Source: Sphingomonas citricola (GTDB taxonomy: Bacteria > Pseudomonadota > Alphaproteobacteria > Sphingomonadales > Sphingomonadaceae). Taken from it: 64,000 nucleotides of DNA. Below the pieces are notes generated by a model. The model was not told where the DNA came from. It did not search any database and saw only the letters and a list, made by a program, of their open reading frames with translations. Made by a program: the position numbers and the translations under genes. Each line of letters starts with the position of its first letter. Positions within the stretch are counted from its first letter, which is position 1. The stretch lies in assembly GCF_019429535.1 (NCBI RefSeq), contig NZ_JAHXZM010000004.1, positions 310,001 to 374,000 on the forward strand. Direction: 5' to 3'. Below are positions 35,196 to 43,661 of the stretch, one piece after another.

Positions 35196-35609
35196 TCAGC
35201 ACCCGATCAGCCGCAGCGTCGCGGGGTCGGGCGTGGCGAAGAAGGTTGTGAGCGCTCGCGCGACCGGATCGGGCGCGCCCGCCGCGGCGAAGAGCGTCAG
35301 CGACGACCGCAGCTTGAGCGCGTCGACGTCGCCCATGATCGACGCGGCGCTGCGCCCCGCGTGCCGCTCCAGTGCGGCAGTGCAGGCGAGATAGCGGCAC
35401 CCGAGCAGCGGGTGCGCGAGATAGGCGCGCGCCTCGTCGAGATCGCCGATCGCGTAGAAGACGGCGGTGGGACTTTGGCCGAGGCCGGCGATCTGCGGGA
35501 AAATGTACCACATCCAGTGGCTGCGCTTCGTGCCGGCGATCAGCTCGGCGAGTGCGGTGTCGTAGCTGTCCGCCTGGGCGGCGATGAAGCGGTCGAGCGA
35601 GTGGGGCAT
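35196..35609 (-). CDS. DUF1810 domain protein
   Basis: 137-residue protein with the DUF1810 layout: LDRFIAAQADSYDTALAELIAGTKRSHWMWYIFPQIAGLG, then a helical middle with EARAYLAHPLLGCRYLACTAAL and a final LTLFAAAGAPDPVARALTTFF. No function is known for the family. It converges on the small lipoprotein gene with a 5-bp gap. Confidence 0.88.
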   Translation of the reverse strand: MPHSLDRFIAAQADSYDTALAELIAGTKRSHWMWYIFPQIAGLGQSPTAVFYAIGDLDEARAYLAHPLLGCRYLACTAALERHAGRSAASIMGDVDALKLRSSLTLFAAAGAPDPVARALTTFFATPDPATLRLIGC

Positions 35610-35648
35610 GCGGCGATCAACGCCGCGCTCGCCCGCGCGGTGCCGCGA

Positions 35649-35756
35649 TCAGGCGATCGCGACACCCGCGTCGATCCACAACAGCAGCGCGGTGGTCGCG
35701 AACCCGGCGAGGGCGAGCGCGATCGGGTGGGTGGCCGATCGGGACAAACCGAACAT
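35649..35756 (-). CDS. Tiny hydrophobic peptide (35 aa)
   Basis: The minus strand encodes MFGLSRSATHPIALALAG then a hydrophobic stretch to IDAGVAIA, a single potential membrane helix (about 11-28). It lies 8 bp downstream of another tiny membrane peptide, and a GAGG precedes its ATG. Below normal annotation size limits; supported by operon position and hydrophobic character only. Confidence 0.5.
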   Translation of the reverse strand: MFGLSRSATHPIALALAGFATTALLLWIDAGVAIA

Positions 35757-35764
35757 CGCGCGCC

Positions 35765-35875
35765 TCACGCGATCGGCGAGACGGGGACCGCGGCACCGAT
35801 CATCAGTGCAGCGACCGAGAAGGCGGCGAACAGCGCGAATGCCTGGCGACCGAGAGCGTCGAACGAGCGGATCAT
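35765..35875 (-). CDS. Tiny membrane peptide (36 aa)
   Basis: The minus strand encodes MIRSFDALGRQAFALFAAFS followed by a hydrophobic stretch ending PVSPIA. A strong AGGAG ribosome-binding site lies 7 bp before the ATG, which is unusual in spurious frames. The amphipathic N-terminus plus one helix suggests an inner-membrane peptide. No family assignment. Confidence 0.6.
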   Translation of the reverse strand: MIRSFDALGRQAFALFAAFSVAALMIGAAVPVSPIA

Positions 35876-36034
35876 GGTGGTAACTCCTGCTGGTCGATCG
35901 GCCGATCCGATCGATGCCAGCAGCATTGCATCGCGCGTGCCAAATGCCTGAATGGCGTATCTGCAATGACTTAGCGAAAAGCGGCGGTGGGGGTTGGCGG
36001 ATCGCGCCGCCGCCGCGGCGTGGAATGCGCCAGA

Positions 36035-37099
36035 TTATGGCGCAACGATCGTCTGTCCGCGGCCGGCCTGTTTCGCCGCGTAGAGCGCGCGGTCGGCGCG
36101 TTCCATCAGCTGGGTCAGCGTGTCGCCGGCAAACCCGTGCGCCACGCCCGCGGAGAAGTTGATCGTGCCGATCGAGCGGTCGCTGTCGCGGTCGCGCAGC
36201 CGGCGCGCGGTGATCGCGTCGCGCGCCGCCTCGATCCGCGCGAGCACCGCGGCCTCGTCGTCGCGCTCGAACAGCAGCGCGAATTCCTCGCCGCCGTAGC
36301 GCGCGACGGTGCAGGCGACCTCGCGCTCGAGCAATTGCGCGACGAGCTTGAGCACGCGGTCGCCGACCGCGTGGCCGAAACCGTCGTTGACGCGCTTGAA
36401 ATGGTCGATGTCGCAGATCGCCAGCGCGACCGGCGTGTCGGGCGCGAGCGCCGCGAAATGCTCGTCGAAGGCGCGGCGGTTGATGAGCTCGGTCAGCGAA
36501 TCGGTCTGCGCGGTGGTGCGCGCTTCCTCCAGCGCGGCGCGTAGTTCGGCGGTCTCGCTCTTCGCCTGCTCAAGCCGCGTCTCCGCGCGGTGGACGCGCT
36601 CGATCATCGCCGCGGTCAGGTGCGAGATGCGCTCCACCCCGGCGTGCGCGCCACCGGTGCGGATCGCTTCGGCCGTCTCCGCCAGATCGCGCCCGAAATG
36701 GTTGGTCTCGCTGTGGATCGATTGCAGCGTGTCGCTGAACCCCTCGATCTGCGCGATCGTGCGCGTGACCAGTGCGTCGTCGCGGCCGGGCTCCCCCGCG
36801 GCCGGCGCGGCCGCGGGCGAGGGTGCGGAGGTAGGTGCGCCGGGCTCGTCCGCCAGCGGCCCGCCCTCCGTCACGCCGCCCAGTCGCGCCACGTCGGCCC
36901 CCGACAGCCGCACGCCGTCGCTGGTAAGCGCGCGAACCTCGATCGCGCGAGCGCCCTGCGGGTTGCAGATCACGTCATGGGCGAAGGCGTAATTGGCGGG
37001 GTCGGGGCTGAGCCCGTGATCGGCCAGGAACGCGCCGATGGCGGCGAACAAGCCTCTCGGCTCCCCCGCCGCACGCACGTTCCTGCACCTTGTCGCCAC
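36035..37099 (-). CDS. GGDEF diguanylate cyclase
   Basis: 354-residue protein with a C-terminal GGDEF domain (about 195-350) whose active site reads GGEEF at 269-273 (VARYGGEEFALLF), a variant that retains activity in the family. The conserved NDGFGHAVGDRVL and DHFKRVND are present. The product-inhibition RxxD I-site, expected five residues upstream, is absent (reads EVAC). The N-terminal half has a Pro/Ala linker and a coiled-coil-like helix at about 165-195. GTG start. It makes c-di-GMP; signal unknown. Confidence 0.9.
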   Translation of the reverse strand: MATRCRNVRAAGEPRGLFAAIGAFLADHGLSPDPANYAFAHDVICNPQGARAIEVRALTSDGVRLSGADVARLGGVTEGGPLADEPGAPTSAPSPAAAPAAGEPGRDDALVTRTIAQIEGFSDTLQSIHSETNHFGRDLAETAEAIRTGGAHAGVERISHLTAAMIERVHRAETRLEQAKSETAELRAALEEARTTAQTDSLTELINRRAFDEHFAALAPDTPVALAICDIDHFKRVNDGFGHAVGDRVLKLVAQLLEREVACTVARYGGEEFALLFERDDEAAVLARIEAARDAITARRLRDRDSDRSIGTINFSAGVAHGFAGDTLTQLMERADRALYAAKQAGRGQTIVAP

Positions 37100-37216
37100 G
37101 CCACCCCCCAGCCGCGTTTCATCCCGAGCGGCGATTTAGGACAGAAGCGCTAACATCCGGTGTCTGCCGGCGCGTCTTTCCTTATGAATCTGTCGCGAGA
37201 ACGCGCTGCGGCGATC

Positions 37217-37756
37217 TTAACGCGTCCCCAGCCGCTTGACCGCGGCGAGCGTCATCTGGACGTGTTCGGCCGGGTTCATGTCCGAATGGACGAACGCGAT
37301 CCGGCCGTTGCGATCGATCACGTAGCTGGTACGGCTGGTGACGTTGCGGCCCTTGACCGCCTGACCGAGCGCCACGTCGTAGCCTGCGATCACGCGCGGC
37401 CCCGCGCTCGCCACCGCGAACTTGCCTGCGCACTCGCTCGACGAGAATTTTTGCAGCGTCGGCACGTCGTCGGCCGACATGCCGATCACGTGCGCGCCCG
37501 CCGCCTCGAACTGCGGTACCGCCTCGGCAAAGGCGCGCGCTTCGGCGTTGCAGCCGCCGGTGAACGCCGCGGGGAAGAAATACAGCACGACGGGGCCGCG
37601 GCGCAGCTCCTTTGCCAGATCGATCGCGATCACCTTGCCCGCCATCGCACCGCGCGTGGTGAAGGCAGGCGCCTTCGCCCCCGTCGCGAGCGTGGCGGCG
37701 GCGGGAAGCGCGGTGATGGCGGCGGCGGCGGCGAGCATGGTGGCGAGGATGCGCAT
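37217..37756 (-). CDS. Exported peroxiredoxin (AhpC/TSA, BCP-like)
   Basis: 179-residue thiol peroxidase with a signal peptide (MRILATMLAAAAAITALPAAA). The peroxidatic Cys69 is in YFFPAAFTGGCNAEA; a second Cys109 in SSSECAGK could be the resolving cysteine. Most BCP proteins are cytoplasmic; the signal peptide predicts a periplasmic version that detoxifies external peroxide. It diverges from hisN across 64 bp. Confidence 0.88.
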   Translation of the reverse strand: MRILATMLAAAAAITALPAAATLATGAKAPAFTTRGAMAGKVIAIDLAKELRRGPVVLYFFPAAFTGGCNAEARAFAEAVPQFEAAGAHVIGMSADDVPTLQKFSSSECAGKFAVASAGPRVIAGYDVALGQAVKGRNVTSRTSYVIDRNGRIAFVHSDMNPAEHVQMTLAAVKRLGTR

Positions 37757-37820
37757 CGATCGTTTCTCCTGTTGCGCCGCATCCTAGCGCTGTGCCGCGC
37801 GCCGCGATAGGCACCAGCGC

Positions 37821-38645
37821 ATGCCCGTACGCCCCGCCGACATTCAGCTCGCCCACCGCCTCGCCGACGCCGCGGGCGCGGTGATCCGCCCCTATTTCCG
37901 CACCCCCGCGGGTGTCCGGCTGAAGGACGACCGCTCGCCCGTCACGCTCGCCGACACCGAGGCTGAGGCAGCGATGCGCCGCATCCTCGACGCCGAGCGC
38001 TCGGGCGACGGGATCGTCGGGGAGGAATATGGCGAGAAGCCGGGGGTGACCGGGCGGCAGTGGGTGCTCGACCCGATCGACGGCACGCGCAGCTTCACCG
38101 CCGGGCGCGCGATCTTCGGCACGCTGATTGCGCTCGTCGAGGACGGCTGGCCGGTGCTCGGCATCATCGACCAGCCGGTGCAGCGCGAACGCTGGGTCGG
38201 GGTCGCGGGCCGCGCGACCGAGCTGAACGGCGCACCTGCGCGGACGCGCGCGTGCGCCGCGCTCGAAGGCGCGACGATCGCGACGACCAGCCCACACCTG
38301 TTCGCCGACGGCGACGTGCCGCATTACCTGTCGCTCGTCGCGGCGGTGAGCGGCGGCTCGCCCAGGCAGGGCCCGGTCTACGGCGGCGATTGCTACAATT
38401 ACGGGCTGCTCGCCTCGGGTCACCTCGACCTGGTGTGCGAATCGGGGCTCCAGCTCTATGATTTCGCCGCGCTGGTCCCGGTGGTCGAGGGCGCGGGCGG
38501 GCGGATGTGTGACTGGAACGGCGATCCGCTGACCGCGGGAAGCGCGGGCCACGTGCTCGCGATCGGCGACCCCGCGCGCACCGACGACGTGCTCGAGGCG
38601 CTCCACCATGCCGCGCACGACCATGATCACGCGCATGACCATTGA
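37821..38645 (+). CDS. hisN: Histidinol-phosphatase (inositol monophosphatase family)
   Basis: 274-residue Mg-dependent phosphatase of the IMPase superfamily. Metal sites are GEEYG, the hallmark WVLDPIDGTRSFTAG (about 85-99) and the C-terminal YDFAALVPVVEGAGG. Alphaproteobacteria use this type as HisN for the histidinol-phosphate step; the family also contains inositol-phosphatases. The last 13 residues are unusually His/Asp-rich (HHAAHDHDHAHDH), possibly metal-binding. Confidence 0.85.
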   Translation: MPVRPADIQLAHRLADAAGAVIRPYFRTPAGVRLKDDRSPVTLADTEAEAAMRRILDAERSGDGIVGEEYGEKPGVTGRQWVLDPIDGTRSFTAGRAIFGTLIALVEDGWPVLGIIDQPVQRERWVGVAGRATELNGAPARTRACAALEGATIATTSPHLFADGDVPHYLSLVAAVSGGSPRQGPVYGGDCYNYGLLASGHLDLVCESGLQLYDFAALVPVVEGAGGRMCDWNGDPLTAGSAGHVLAIGDPARTDDVLEALHHAAHDHDHAHDH

Positions 38646-38701
38646 GCGCGTGACGTGACAATCGGGTGAGGCGTAACCGCGCGCGCGGCGTTGTTGCGCG
38701 C

Positions 38702-39583
38702 ATGACCGTCTCGACCCCGCCCCGCTACGCTTACCGCGCAATCACCGACCGCCCCGATTACAACTGGCCGGGGGGCAAGCGGCTCGCGATCTGGTTCGGC
38801 ATCAATTACGAGGTGTTCGAGTTCGGCGGCGGGATGGGTGCCGAACTCGCCCCGGCGAAGAACCAGCCCGACGTGATGAACTACGCGTGGCGCGATTATG
38901 GCAACCGCGTCGGCGCGTGGCGGCTATTCGACCTGTTTGACCGGTTGAAGCTGCCCGCGACCGCGCTCGTCAACGCCGATGTGGTCCACACCTGCCCCGG
39001 GCTCGCCGAGGCGTGCGTCGCGCGCGGGTATGAAATCGCGGCGCACGGCGAGAGCAACGCCGCGGCGCAAGGGGAATTGTCGCGCGAGGAGGAAGCCGCG
39101 GTGATCGCGCGCACGACCGACACGCTCGCCGCGCTCGGCACGCGCCCGACCGGGTGGCTCGGTCCATGGATTTCGGAAAGTCACGACACGCCCGACCTGC
39201 TCCACCAGGCGGGCTACCGCTACCTGCTCGACTGGGCGCACGACGATCAGCCGACGTGGCTGTCGACCGAGAGCGGGCGCATCCTGTCGATCCCCTACGC
39301 ACAGGAGATCAACGACATCCCCGCGATCGTCGCGCGCAACGGCGAGGCGGCGGGGTTCGCGCAGATGATCGAGGATGCGGTGACGCAGCTGCTGTCCGAA
39401 TGCGATCGTCGCCCGCTCGTCCTCGGCATCGCGCTGCATCCGTATCTGATGGGGCAGGCGCACCGTGTCCCGCCACTCGCGCGCGTGCTCGAGCGGCTGC
39501 GCGACGCCGACGATCCGCGCATCTGGTGGACGACCGCGGGCGCGATCGCCGACCATGTGATCGCGCACGACCTGGGCGTCTGA
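38702..39583 (+). CDS. Polysaccharide deacetylase / PuuE-type allantoinase-like hydrolase
   Basis: 293-residue NodB-fold enzyme. Sequence features are RLAIWFGINYEVFEFGGG, LPATALVNADVVHTCPGLAEACVARGYEIAAHGESNA, TGWLGPWISESHDTPDLLHQAGYRYLLDW and ALHPYLMGQAHRVPPL. The YE(V/H)F and HGESN blocks resemble the PuuE/allantoinase-like subgroup rather than cell-wall deacetylases, so an amide hydrolase in purine or small-molecule metabolism is possible. No signal peptide, so cytoplasmic. Confidence 0.82.
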   Translation: MTVSTPPRYAYRAITDRPDYNWPGGKRLAIWFGINYEVFEFGGGMGAELAPAKNQPDVMNYAWRDYGNRVGAWRLFDLFDRLKLPATALVNADVVHTCPGLAEACVARGYEIAAHGESNAAAQGELSREEEAAVIARTTDTLAALGTRPTGWLGPWISESHDTPDLLHQAGYRYLLDWAHDDQPTWLSTESGRILSIPYAQEINDIPAIVARNGEAAGFAQMIEDAVTQLLSECDRRPLVLGIALHPYLMGQAHRVPPLARVLERLRDADDPRIWWTTAGAIADHVIAHDLGV

Positions 39584-39586
39584 GGG

Positions 39587-40177
39587 TCAGCGCACGCAGA
39601 TCAGCGCGCGCTTGTTCACCCAGCAGTCGCCATCGCGCGCGACGATGCCGAGCGGGTCCATCGCGTGGTCGTCGGCCGGGTCGGCGTTCCACGTCGCGGT
39701 CGCGGTCGTGTCGGCGTCGCTGTTCTTGGTCACGACCGCGAAGTGCGGCTGCGCGGGCTTGCCGCCGTCCCACGTGTTGAGCGTGTACTGGTCCTTGCCC
39801 ATCGGAAAGACGCGGCACCGCCCCGATACCTGCACGACGCCGTCGACCTTCAGATAGCAGTCGCGCATCGCCGACCGCGTCGGTGCGGGGCCATCGCGAT
39901 CGGCCCGCGCGGTAGCGGTCGGCGATGGCTTGGGCGCCGCATCCCCGGGCGCAGGTGCGGGTGCCGTGCCTTTGTCCGCGGGCACGCCGGAGTCGTCCGT
40001 CCGGCTCGTCGGCACGGCAGCGGGTGTGCGATCGGTGCTCGCGGTTTCCACAAGCGCGGCACTGTCGGGCGTCACCCGCGCGGCCGCCGCATCGCGCGCG
40101 TTCGCCAAGCCCGTATCCGCCGGTTGACCGCATCCCGCCGCCAGCAGGGCGAGCCCCGCCACGATCATCTCACGCAT
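39587..40177 (-). CDS. Hypothetical lipoprotein
   Basis: 196-residue predicted lipoprotein (MREMIVAGLALLAAGC, Cys16). An Ala/Pro/Thr/Asp-rich linker of about 85 residues separates it from a folded C-terminal domain with four cysteines (DCYLKVDG, GRCRVFP, GDCWVNK, ALICVR), suggesting disulfides. ATG at 40177 is chosen over the GTG at 40183 because AAGGAG lies 7 bp before it. No family recognised. Confidence 0.75.
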   Translation of the reverse strand: MREMIVAGLALLAAGCGQPADTGLANARDAAAARVTPDSAALVETASTDRTPAAVPTSRTDDSGVPADKGTAPAPAPGDAAPKPSPTATARADRDGPAPTRSAMRDCYLKVDGVVQVSGRCRVFPMGKDQYTLNTWDGGKPAQPHFAVVTKNSDADTTATATWNADPADDHAMDPLGIVARDGDCWVNKRALICVR

Positions 40178-40212
40178 CCACACGCTCCTTCACCATGTCA
40201 CGCCCCGTATCG

Positions 40213-42306
40213 TCAGAAGATGCCGAGGAACTTCTTGCGTTTGGGCGTCGCCTGGCCGCTACCGACATCGTCGCGCGGGTCGCCCTTCGTCGTGCGTTGC
40301 GCCGCGGCGGTCTTGCCCGCGAGGACCGGGCCGCACGCCGCTGCCTTGGCGTCACCCGGATCGATGAAGGCGAGCAGCCCTGCGACCGGGGTCGCCAGCA
40401 CCGCCAGGCCCAGCCCGGCGCCCGCGCGCGTGACCAGTTGCGGCGTGATCACCTGCAGGCCGGGCGCGGCGAACGTGCCCCTGATGCCGACCGGCGACTG
40501 GCCCGAGAACAGGCTGAACCGTTTCGAATCGGCGCGAAACGCGAGGTCGATCGCCTCGCTGCGGAAACTGAAGCCGCCCTGGCCGAGCACGACGTTCTTG
40601 GTCGTGTCGATCAGGACGGGATCGGCCGCCGCGACGCCGCCGCGCACGGTGAAGCCGATCAGCCCACAATTGATCCTGACCGGTTCCTTCAGCGCGCCCG
40701 AGAACATCTTCTGCACAAAGGTGCCGATGTCGAGCTCGGCCAATTCGGCGTTGCGCGTCCACAGCGTGCCCGCGGGCAGCACGAACGCGATCCGCCCGCG
40801 CGCGGTGCTGAGCGAATCGTGGATCGTGTCGCCGCGCCCGGCGAGCTGGATGCGCCCGCGCACCGTGCCGCTCGTCCCCGCTTCCGCGACGCCCCAGCCC
40901 GCGAGCAGGCGGCCGAGCGGGGTGGGGGCGAGCCGGATGTCGTAGCGGACGTCGCTCGGGCGCGCGCGCGTGTCGAACACCGCGTCGGCGGCGACGTTGC
41001 CGCGCGCCATCGCGAAGGTCAGCGGCGACAGCGTCAGCTTGCCGTTCGTCAGGTCGAGCGTCACGTCGACGTCGCTGATCGGCACCCGGCGCGATCTGAC
41101 GCCCGCGAGTCTCCATTTCAGGTCGGCGTCGAAGCGGCGCATCGTCTCGACCGGCAGCGCCGCGTCGGGCAGCAGCCGTGCGGGTGCCGCCCCCGTCTCG
41201 GCCGCGGCGGCGGTGACGCCTTTCTCCGCCACCGTATCGGGATTGAAGCCGATGAAGGGGGCGGCGTCGACGATGTCGAGGCTGCGCGTCGTCAGCTGCG
41301 AATCGAGATGGAGCCGGGCGCCGTTGGTGATTGTCAGCCGCCCGGCGAGGTCGGTCGCGCCCGCGACGCCCGTTATTCGCGTGAAGCGGTATTCGTTGCC
41401 CGATTTCACCAGCCCGGCCCGCAGGCGGTAGGTGCGCGTATGCGGGATCGCGACGTCGATGACCGCGAGCAGCGTCGACAGGTCGCGACCGCGCGCGCTG
41501 ACCGACAGCGGCACGTTCTCGATATCGGCGAGGCTGGGCAGCGTGCCCGACACGTCGACCGTGTTGCCCGCCGCGCGCATCGTCGCGATCAACTCGTTGC
41601 GGCCGCGGTTGACCGTGGCGTCGGGCGACAGCAGCCGCGCGGTGACCGTGAACGGGGTCGAGCGAATCGTGCCGCCGCCGCGCACCCCCACCGCCTGCCC
41701 GATCCGCGCCTCGACCGAGCGGATCGTATCGACGTCGAGATCGGCGAGCAGCCGCATCCGCGGATCGCGGTAGCGCACCACTGTGCCCTTGACGGTGGCG
41801 CGGTCGATCCGAGGCAGTTCGAACGGCTTGCCGCCCTTCTTCTCGCTGAACGTCCAGGTATTGCGGTCGTGCGCCGCATTCCATTCGAGGTCGACCGCGC
41901 CGTTCGTCAGGTCGAGCCAGTAGAGCCGCCGCCGCCCGAAGATCAGCGACAGTGGCGCGATGCGGGTGTCGATCCGGTCGGCGGCGAACAGGTCCGCCTT
42001 GGTCGCCCAGTCGGGATTGGCGATGCGCAGCTTCTCGGCATAGAATTTGATCTGGAACGGCGCGAAATAGAGCTGAAAGTCGCCGCCGACGCTCACCGGG
42101 CGGTGGACCATGCCACCGACGATCCGCTCGAACGGGTGTTTGAGGAAGCGGCCTTTGGTGATGAACAGCACCAGCCACACCGCGACGATCGCGACGACGA
42201 TCCCGCCCAGCACGCGACGCACCACGCGTCGCCGACGCCGCGGGGGCGTCGCCGTGCCGGTTTCGTCGGTCGTCTGTTCCTCGCCCGCGGGTCGCGTGTC
42301 CGTCAT
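40213..42306 (-). CDS. AsmA family outer-membrane assembly/lipid homeostasis protein
   Basis: 697-residue protein with a charged N-terminus, a single membrane anchor (about 31-50, RVLGGIVVAIVAVWLVLFI) and a long periplasmic AsmA-like beta region, including HPFERIVGGMVHRPVSVGGDFQLYF near the start and the conserved C-terminal ISTARGRIAFVLPAGTLWTRNAELAELDIGTFVQ-like block. AsmA-family proteins are thought to bridge the envelope and move phospholipids. Monocistronic. Confidence 0.87.
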   Translation of the reverse strand: MTDTRPAGEEQTTDETGTATPPRRRRRVVRRVLGGIVVAIVAVWLVLFITKGRFLKHPFERIVGGMVHRPVSVGGDFQLYFAPFQIKFYAEKLRIANPDWATKADLFAADRIDTRIAPLSLIFGRRRLYWLDLTNGAVDLEWNAAHDRNTWTFSEKKGGKPFELPRIDRATVKGTVVRYRDPRMRLLADLDVDTIRSVEARIGQAVGVRGGGTIRSTPFTVTARLLSPDATVNRGRNELIATMRAAGNTVDVSGTLPSLADIENVPLSVSARGRDLSTLLAVIDVAIPHTRTYRLRAGLVKSGNEYRFTRITGVAGATDLAGRLTITNGARLHLDSQLTTRSLDIVDAAPFIGFNPDTVAEKGVTAAAAETGAAPARLLPDAALPVETMRRFDADLKWRLAGVRSRRVPISDVDVTLDLTNGKLTLSPLTFAMARGNVAADAVFDTRARPSDVRYDIRLAPTPLGRLLAGWGVAEAGTSGTVRGRIQLAGRGDTIHDSLSTARGRIAFVLPAGTLWTRNAELAELDIGTFVQKMFSGALKEPVRINCGLIGFTVRGGVAAADPVLIDTTKNVVLGQGGFSFRSEAIDLAFRADSKRFSLFSGQSPVGIRGTFAAPGLQVITPQLVTRAGAGLGLAVLATPVAGLLAFIDPGDAKAAACGPVLAGKTAAAQRTTKGDPRDDVGSGQATPKRKKFLGIF

Positions 42307-42489
42307 AACGGGAACGCAACCGCCCGGTCTGATGCTTGGTTGCATGAACGGGCGCGCACGGCGGGGGCGTTGCATTCGGGCGACGACACCGCTAAGGCGC
42401 GCGGCTTCACGAGAACGTGACGCTATGGACGGCCCGGCCAACTGGGGCTGCCGCGGCTGTCTGGTCACGTTCCAACCGAAAGGACCAAA

Positions 42490-42693
42490 ATGCCCAAGCT
42501 CAAGACCAAGAGCGGCGTCAAAAAGCGCTTCAAGCTCACCGCGACTGGCAAGATCAAGCACGGCGTCGCTGGCAAGCGCCACCGCCTGATCAGCCACAAC
42601 GCGAAGTACATCCGTCAGAACCGCGGCACCACCGTGCTGTCGAAGGCCGACACGGCGACCGTGAAGGCCTGGGCTCCCTACGGCCTGAACTGA
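42490..42693 (+). CDS. rpmI: 50S ribosomal protein L35
   Basis: 67-residue basic protein, [20 protein letters not shown] start and [17 protein letters not shown] core. GAAAGGA ribosome-binding site upstream. First of the rpmI-rplT pair; infC, often in front, is not here. The 183 bp upstream carry the promoter; I see no autoregulatory leader with confidence. Confidence 0.98.
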   Translation: MPKLKTKSGVKKRFKLTATGKIKHGVAGKRHRLISHNAKYIRQNRGTTVLSKADTATVKAWAPYGLN

Positions 42694-42710
42694 GCGAGAA
42701 GGACTAGCAT

Positions 42711-43085
42711 ATGGCACGCGTCAAGCGGGGCGTAACCACTCGCGCCAAGCACAAGAACATTCTGGAACAGGCCAAGGGTTACCGCGGCCGTCGCAAGAAC
42801 ACGATCCGCGTCGCGCGGCAGGCGGTCGAGAAGGCCGGCCAGTACGCGTATCGCGACCGCAAGGTGAAGAAGCGCACCTTCCGCGGCCTGTGGATCCAGC
42901 GCATCAACGCCGGCGTCCGCGCCGAGGGTCTGACCTACAGCCAGTTCATGCACGGGCTGAAGCTGGCGGGCGTCGAACTCGACCGGAAGGTCCTGGCCGA
43001 CATCGCGATGCACGAGGGCGAGGCCTTCTCCGCGATCATCGCGCAGGCGAAGGCGGCATTGCCGGAGCAGCAGCAGGCCGCCTGA
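42711..43085 (+). CDS. rplT: 50S ribosomal protein L20
   Basis: 124-residue basic protein needed for early 50S assembly. It starts [21 protein letters not shown] and has [29 protein letters not shown] and the conserved [17 protein letters not shown] segment. 17 bp after rpmI; followed by a rho-independent terminator. Confidence 0.98.
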   Translation: MARVKRGVTTRAKHKNILEQAKGYRGRRKNTIRVARQAVEKAGQYAYRDRKVKKRTFRGLWIQRINAGVRAEGLTYSQFMHGLKLAGVELDRKVLADIAMHEGEAFSAIIAQAKAALPEQQQAA

Positions 43086-43110
43086 TCGGGCACTTGCCGT
43101 TGAACGATTG

Positions 43111-43145
43111 AAGGCGTCGGTGGAGCGATCCACCGGCGCCTTTTT
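43111..43145 (+). terminator. Rho-independent terminator after rplT
   Basis: GGCG-T-CGGTGGA stem, GCGA loop, TCCACCG-G-CGCC, followed by TTTTT at 43141-43145. It sits 25 bp after the rplT stop. Confidence 0.9.
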
Positions 43146-43191
43146 CGTTGTGCCGGTCGCTTCGGCGATATGCGTCAGAGCTGACCTCGCT

Positions 43192-43220
43192 CGTCATCCC
43201 GGAGTAGATCGGGGATGACG
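43192..43220. repeat. Palindromic intergenic hairpin (REP-like)
   Basis: Perfect 9-bp stem CGTCATCCC / GGGATGACG with an 11-nt loop, in the gap after the rplT terminator. The CGTCATCCC motif resembles dispersed palindromic repeats found between sphingomonad and Caulobacter genes. Only one copy is in this window. Confidence 0.45.
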
Positions 43221-43297
43221 GTGCCTTCGCTGGTCTCCAGACGCGCCGGATCGCGTCCGCGGCGACGAGCCCCAGTGATAGCGGCACAACGCGCCCG

Positions 43298-43588
43298 TCA
43301 TCGCGCGGTGGACGTGTCATCCTCCACCGCCTGCGCGCGCGCTTCGGTCGCCGCATCGGCCGCGCCGGTGTCGAGCCCGGTGTCGATCGGATTGGCCGCA
43401 TTGGTGCCGCCCGTGCTCGTCGCCGCAGAAGCTGCCGCGGCATCGGCGGCGTCCTGCCCGCCCATGCCGCCGCCGCCGCCCGCGTCGCTGCCGGCGATAC
43501 CGCCGGTGTCGCGCAGCACGTTAGCCGCGGTCGCGTCGTCGCGTGCGTCTTGGCCGATATCGTCGCGTGCTACCTTCGGGTCGGTCAT
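43298..43588 (-). CDS. Low-complexity Ala/Asp/Gly-rich small protein
   Basis: 96-residue acidic protein (MAMTDPKVARDDIGQDARDD then Ala/Gly/Thr-rich). AAGGAG lies 6 bp before the ATG at 43588, and the low-complexity composition suggests an intrinsically disordered protein. It diverges from the desaturase gene. No recognised family; stress-related disordered proteins look like this but that is only a guess. Confidence 0.5.
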   Translation of the reverse strand: MTDPKVARDDIGQDARDDATAANVLRDTGGIAGSDAGGGGGMGGQDAADAAAASAATSTGGTNAANPIDTGLDTGAADAATEARAQAVEDDTSTAR

Positions 43589-43661
43589 CGCCATCTCCTT
43601 GTTTTCACGCGGTGAACGAGCGGGATGGGCGGATGATCCGCGATCGGCTACACGCTTCGCC

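Noticed and set aside
39925..42420. An 831-codon plus-strand open frame opposite the AsmA gene
   Set aside because: Composition is Arg/Ala/Glu-rich with no motif, while the minus strand encodes a membrane anchor and AsmA blocks.
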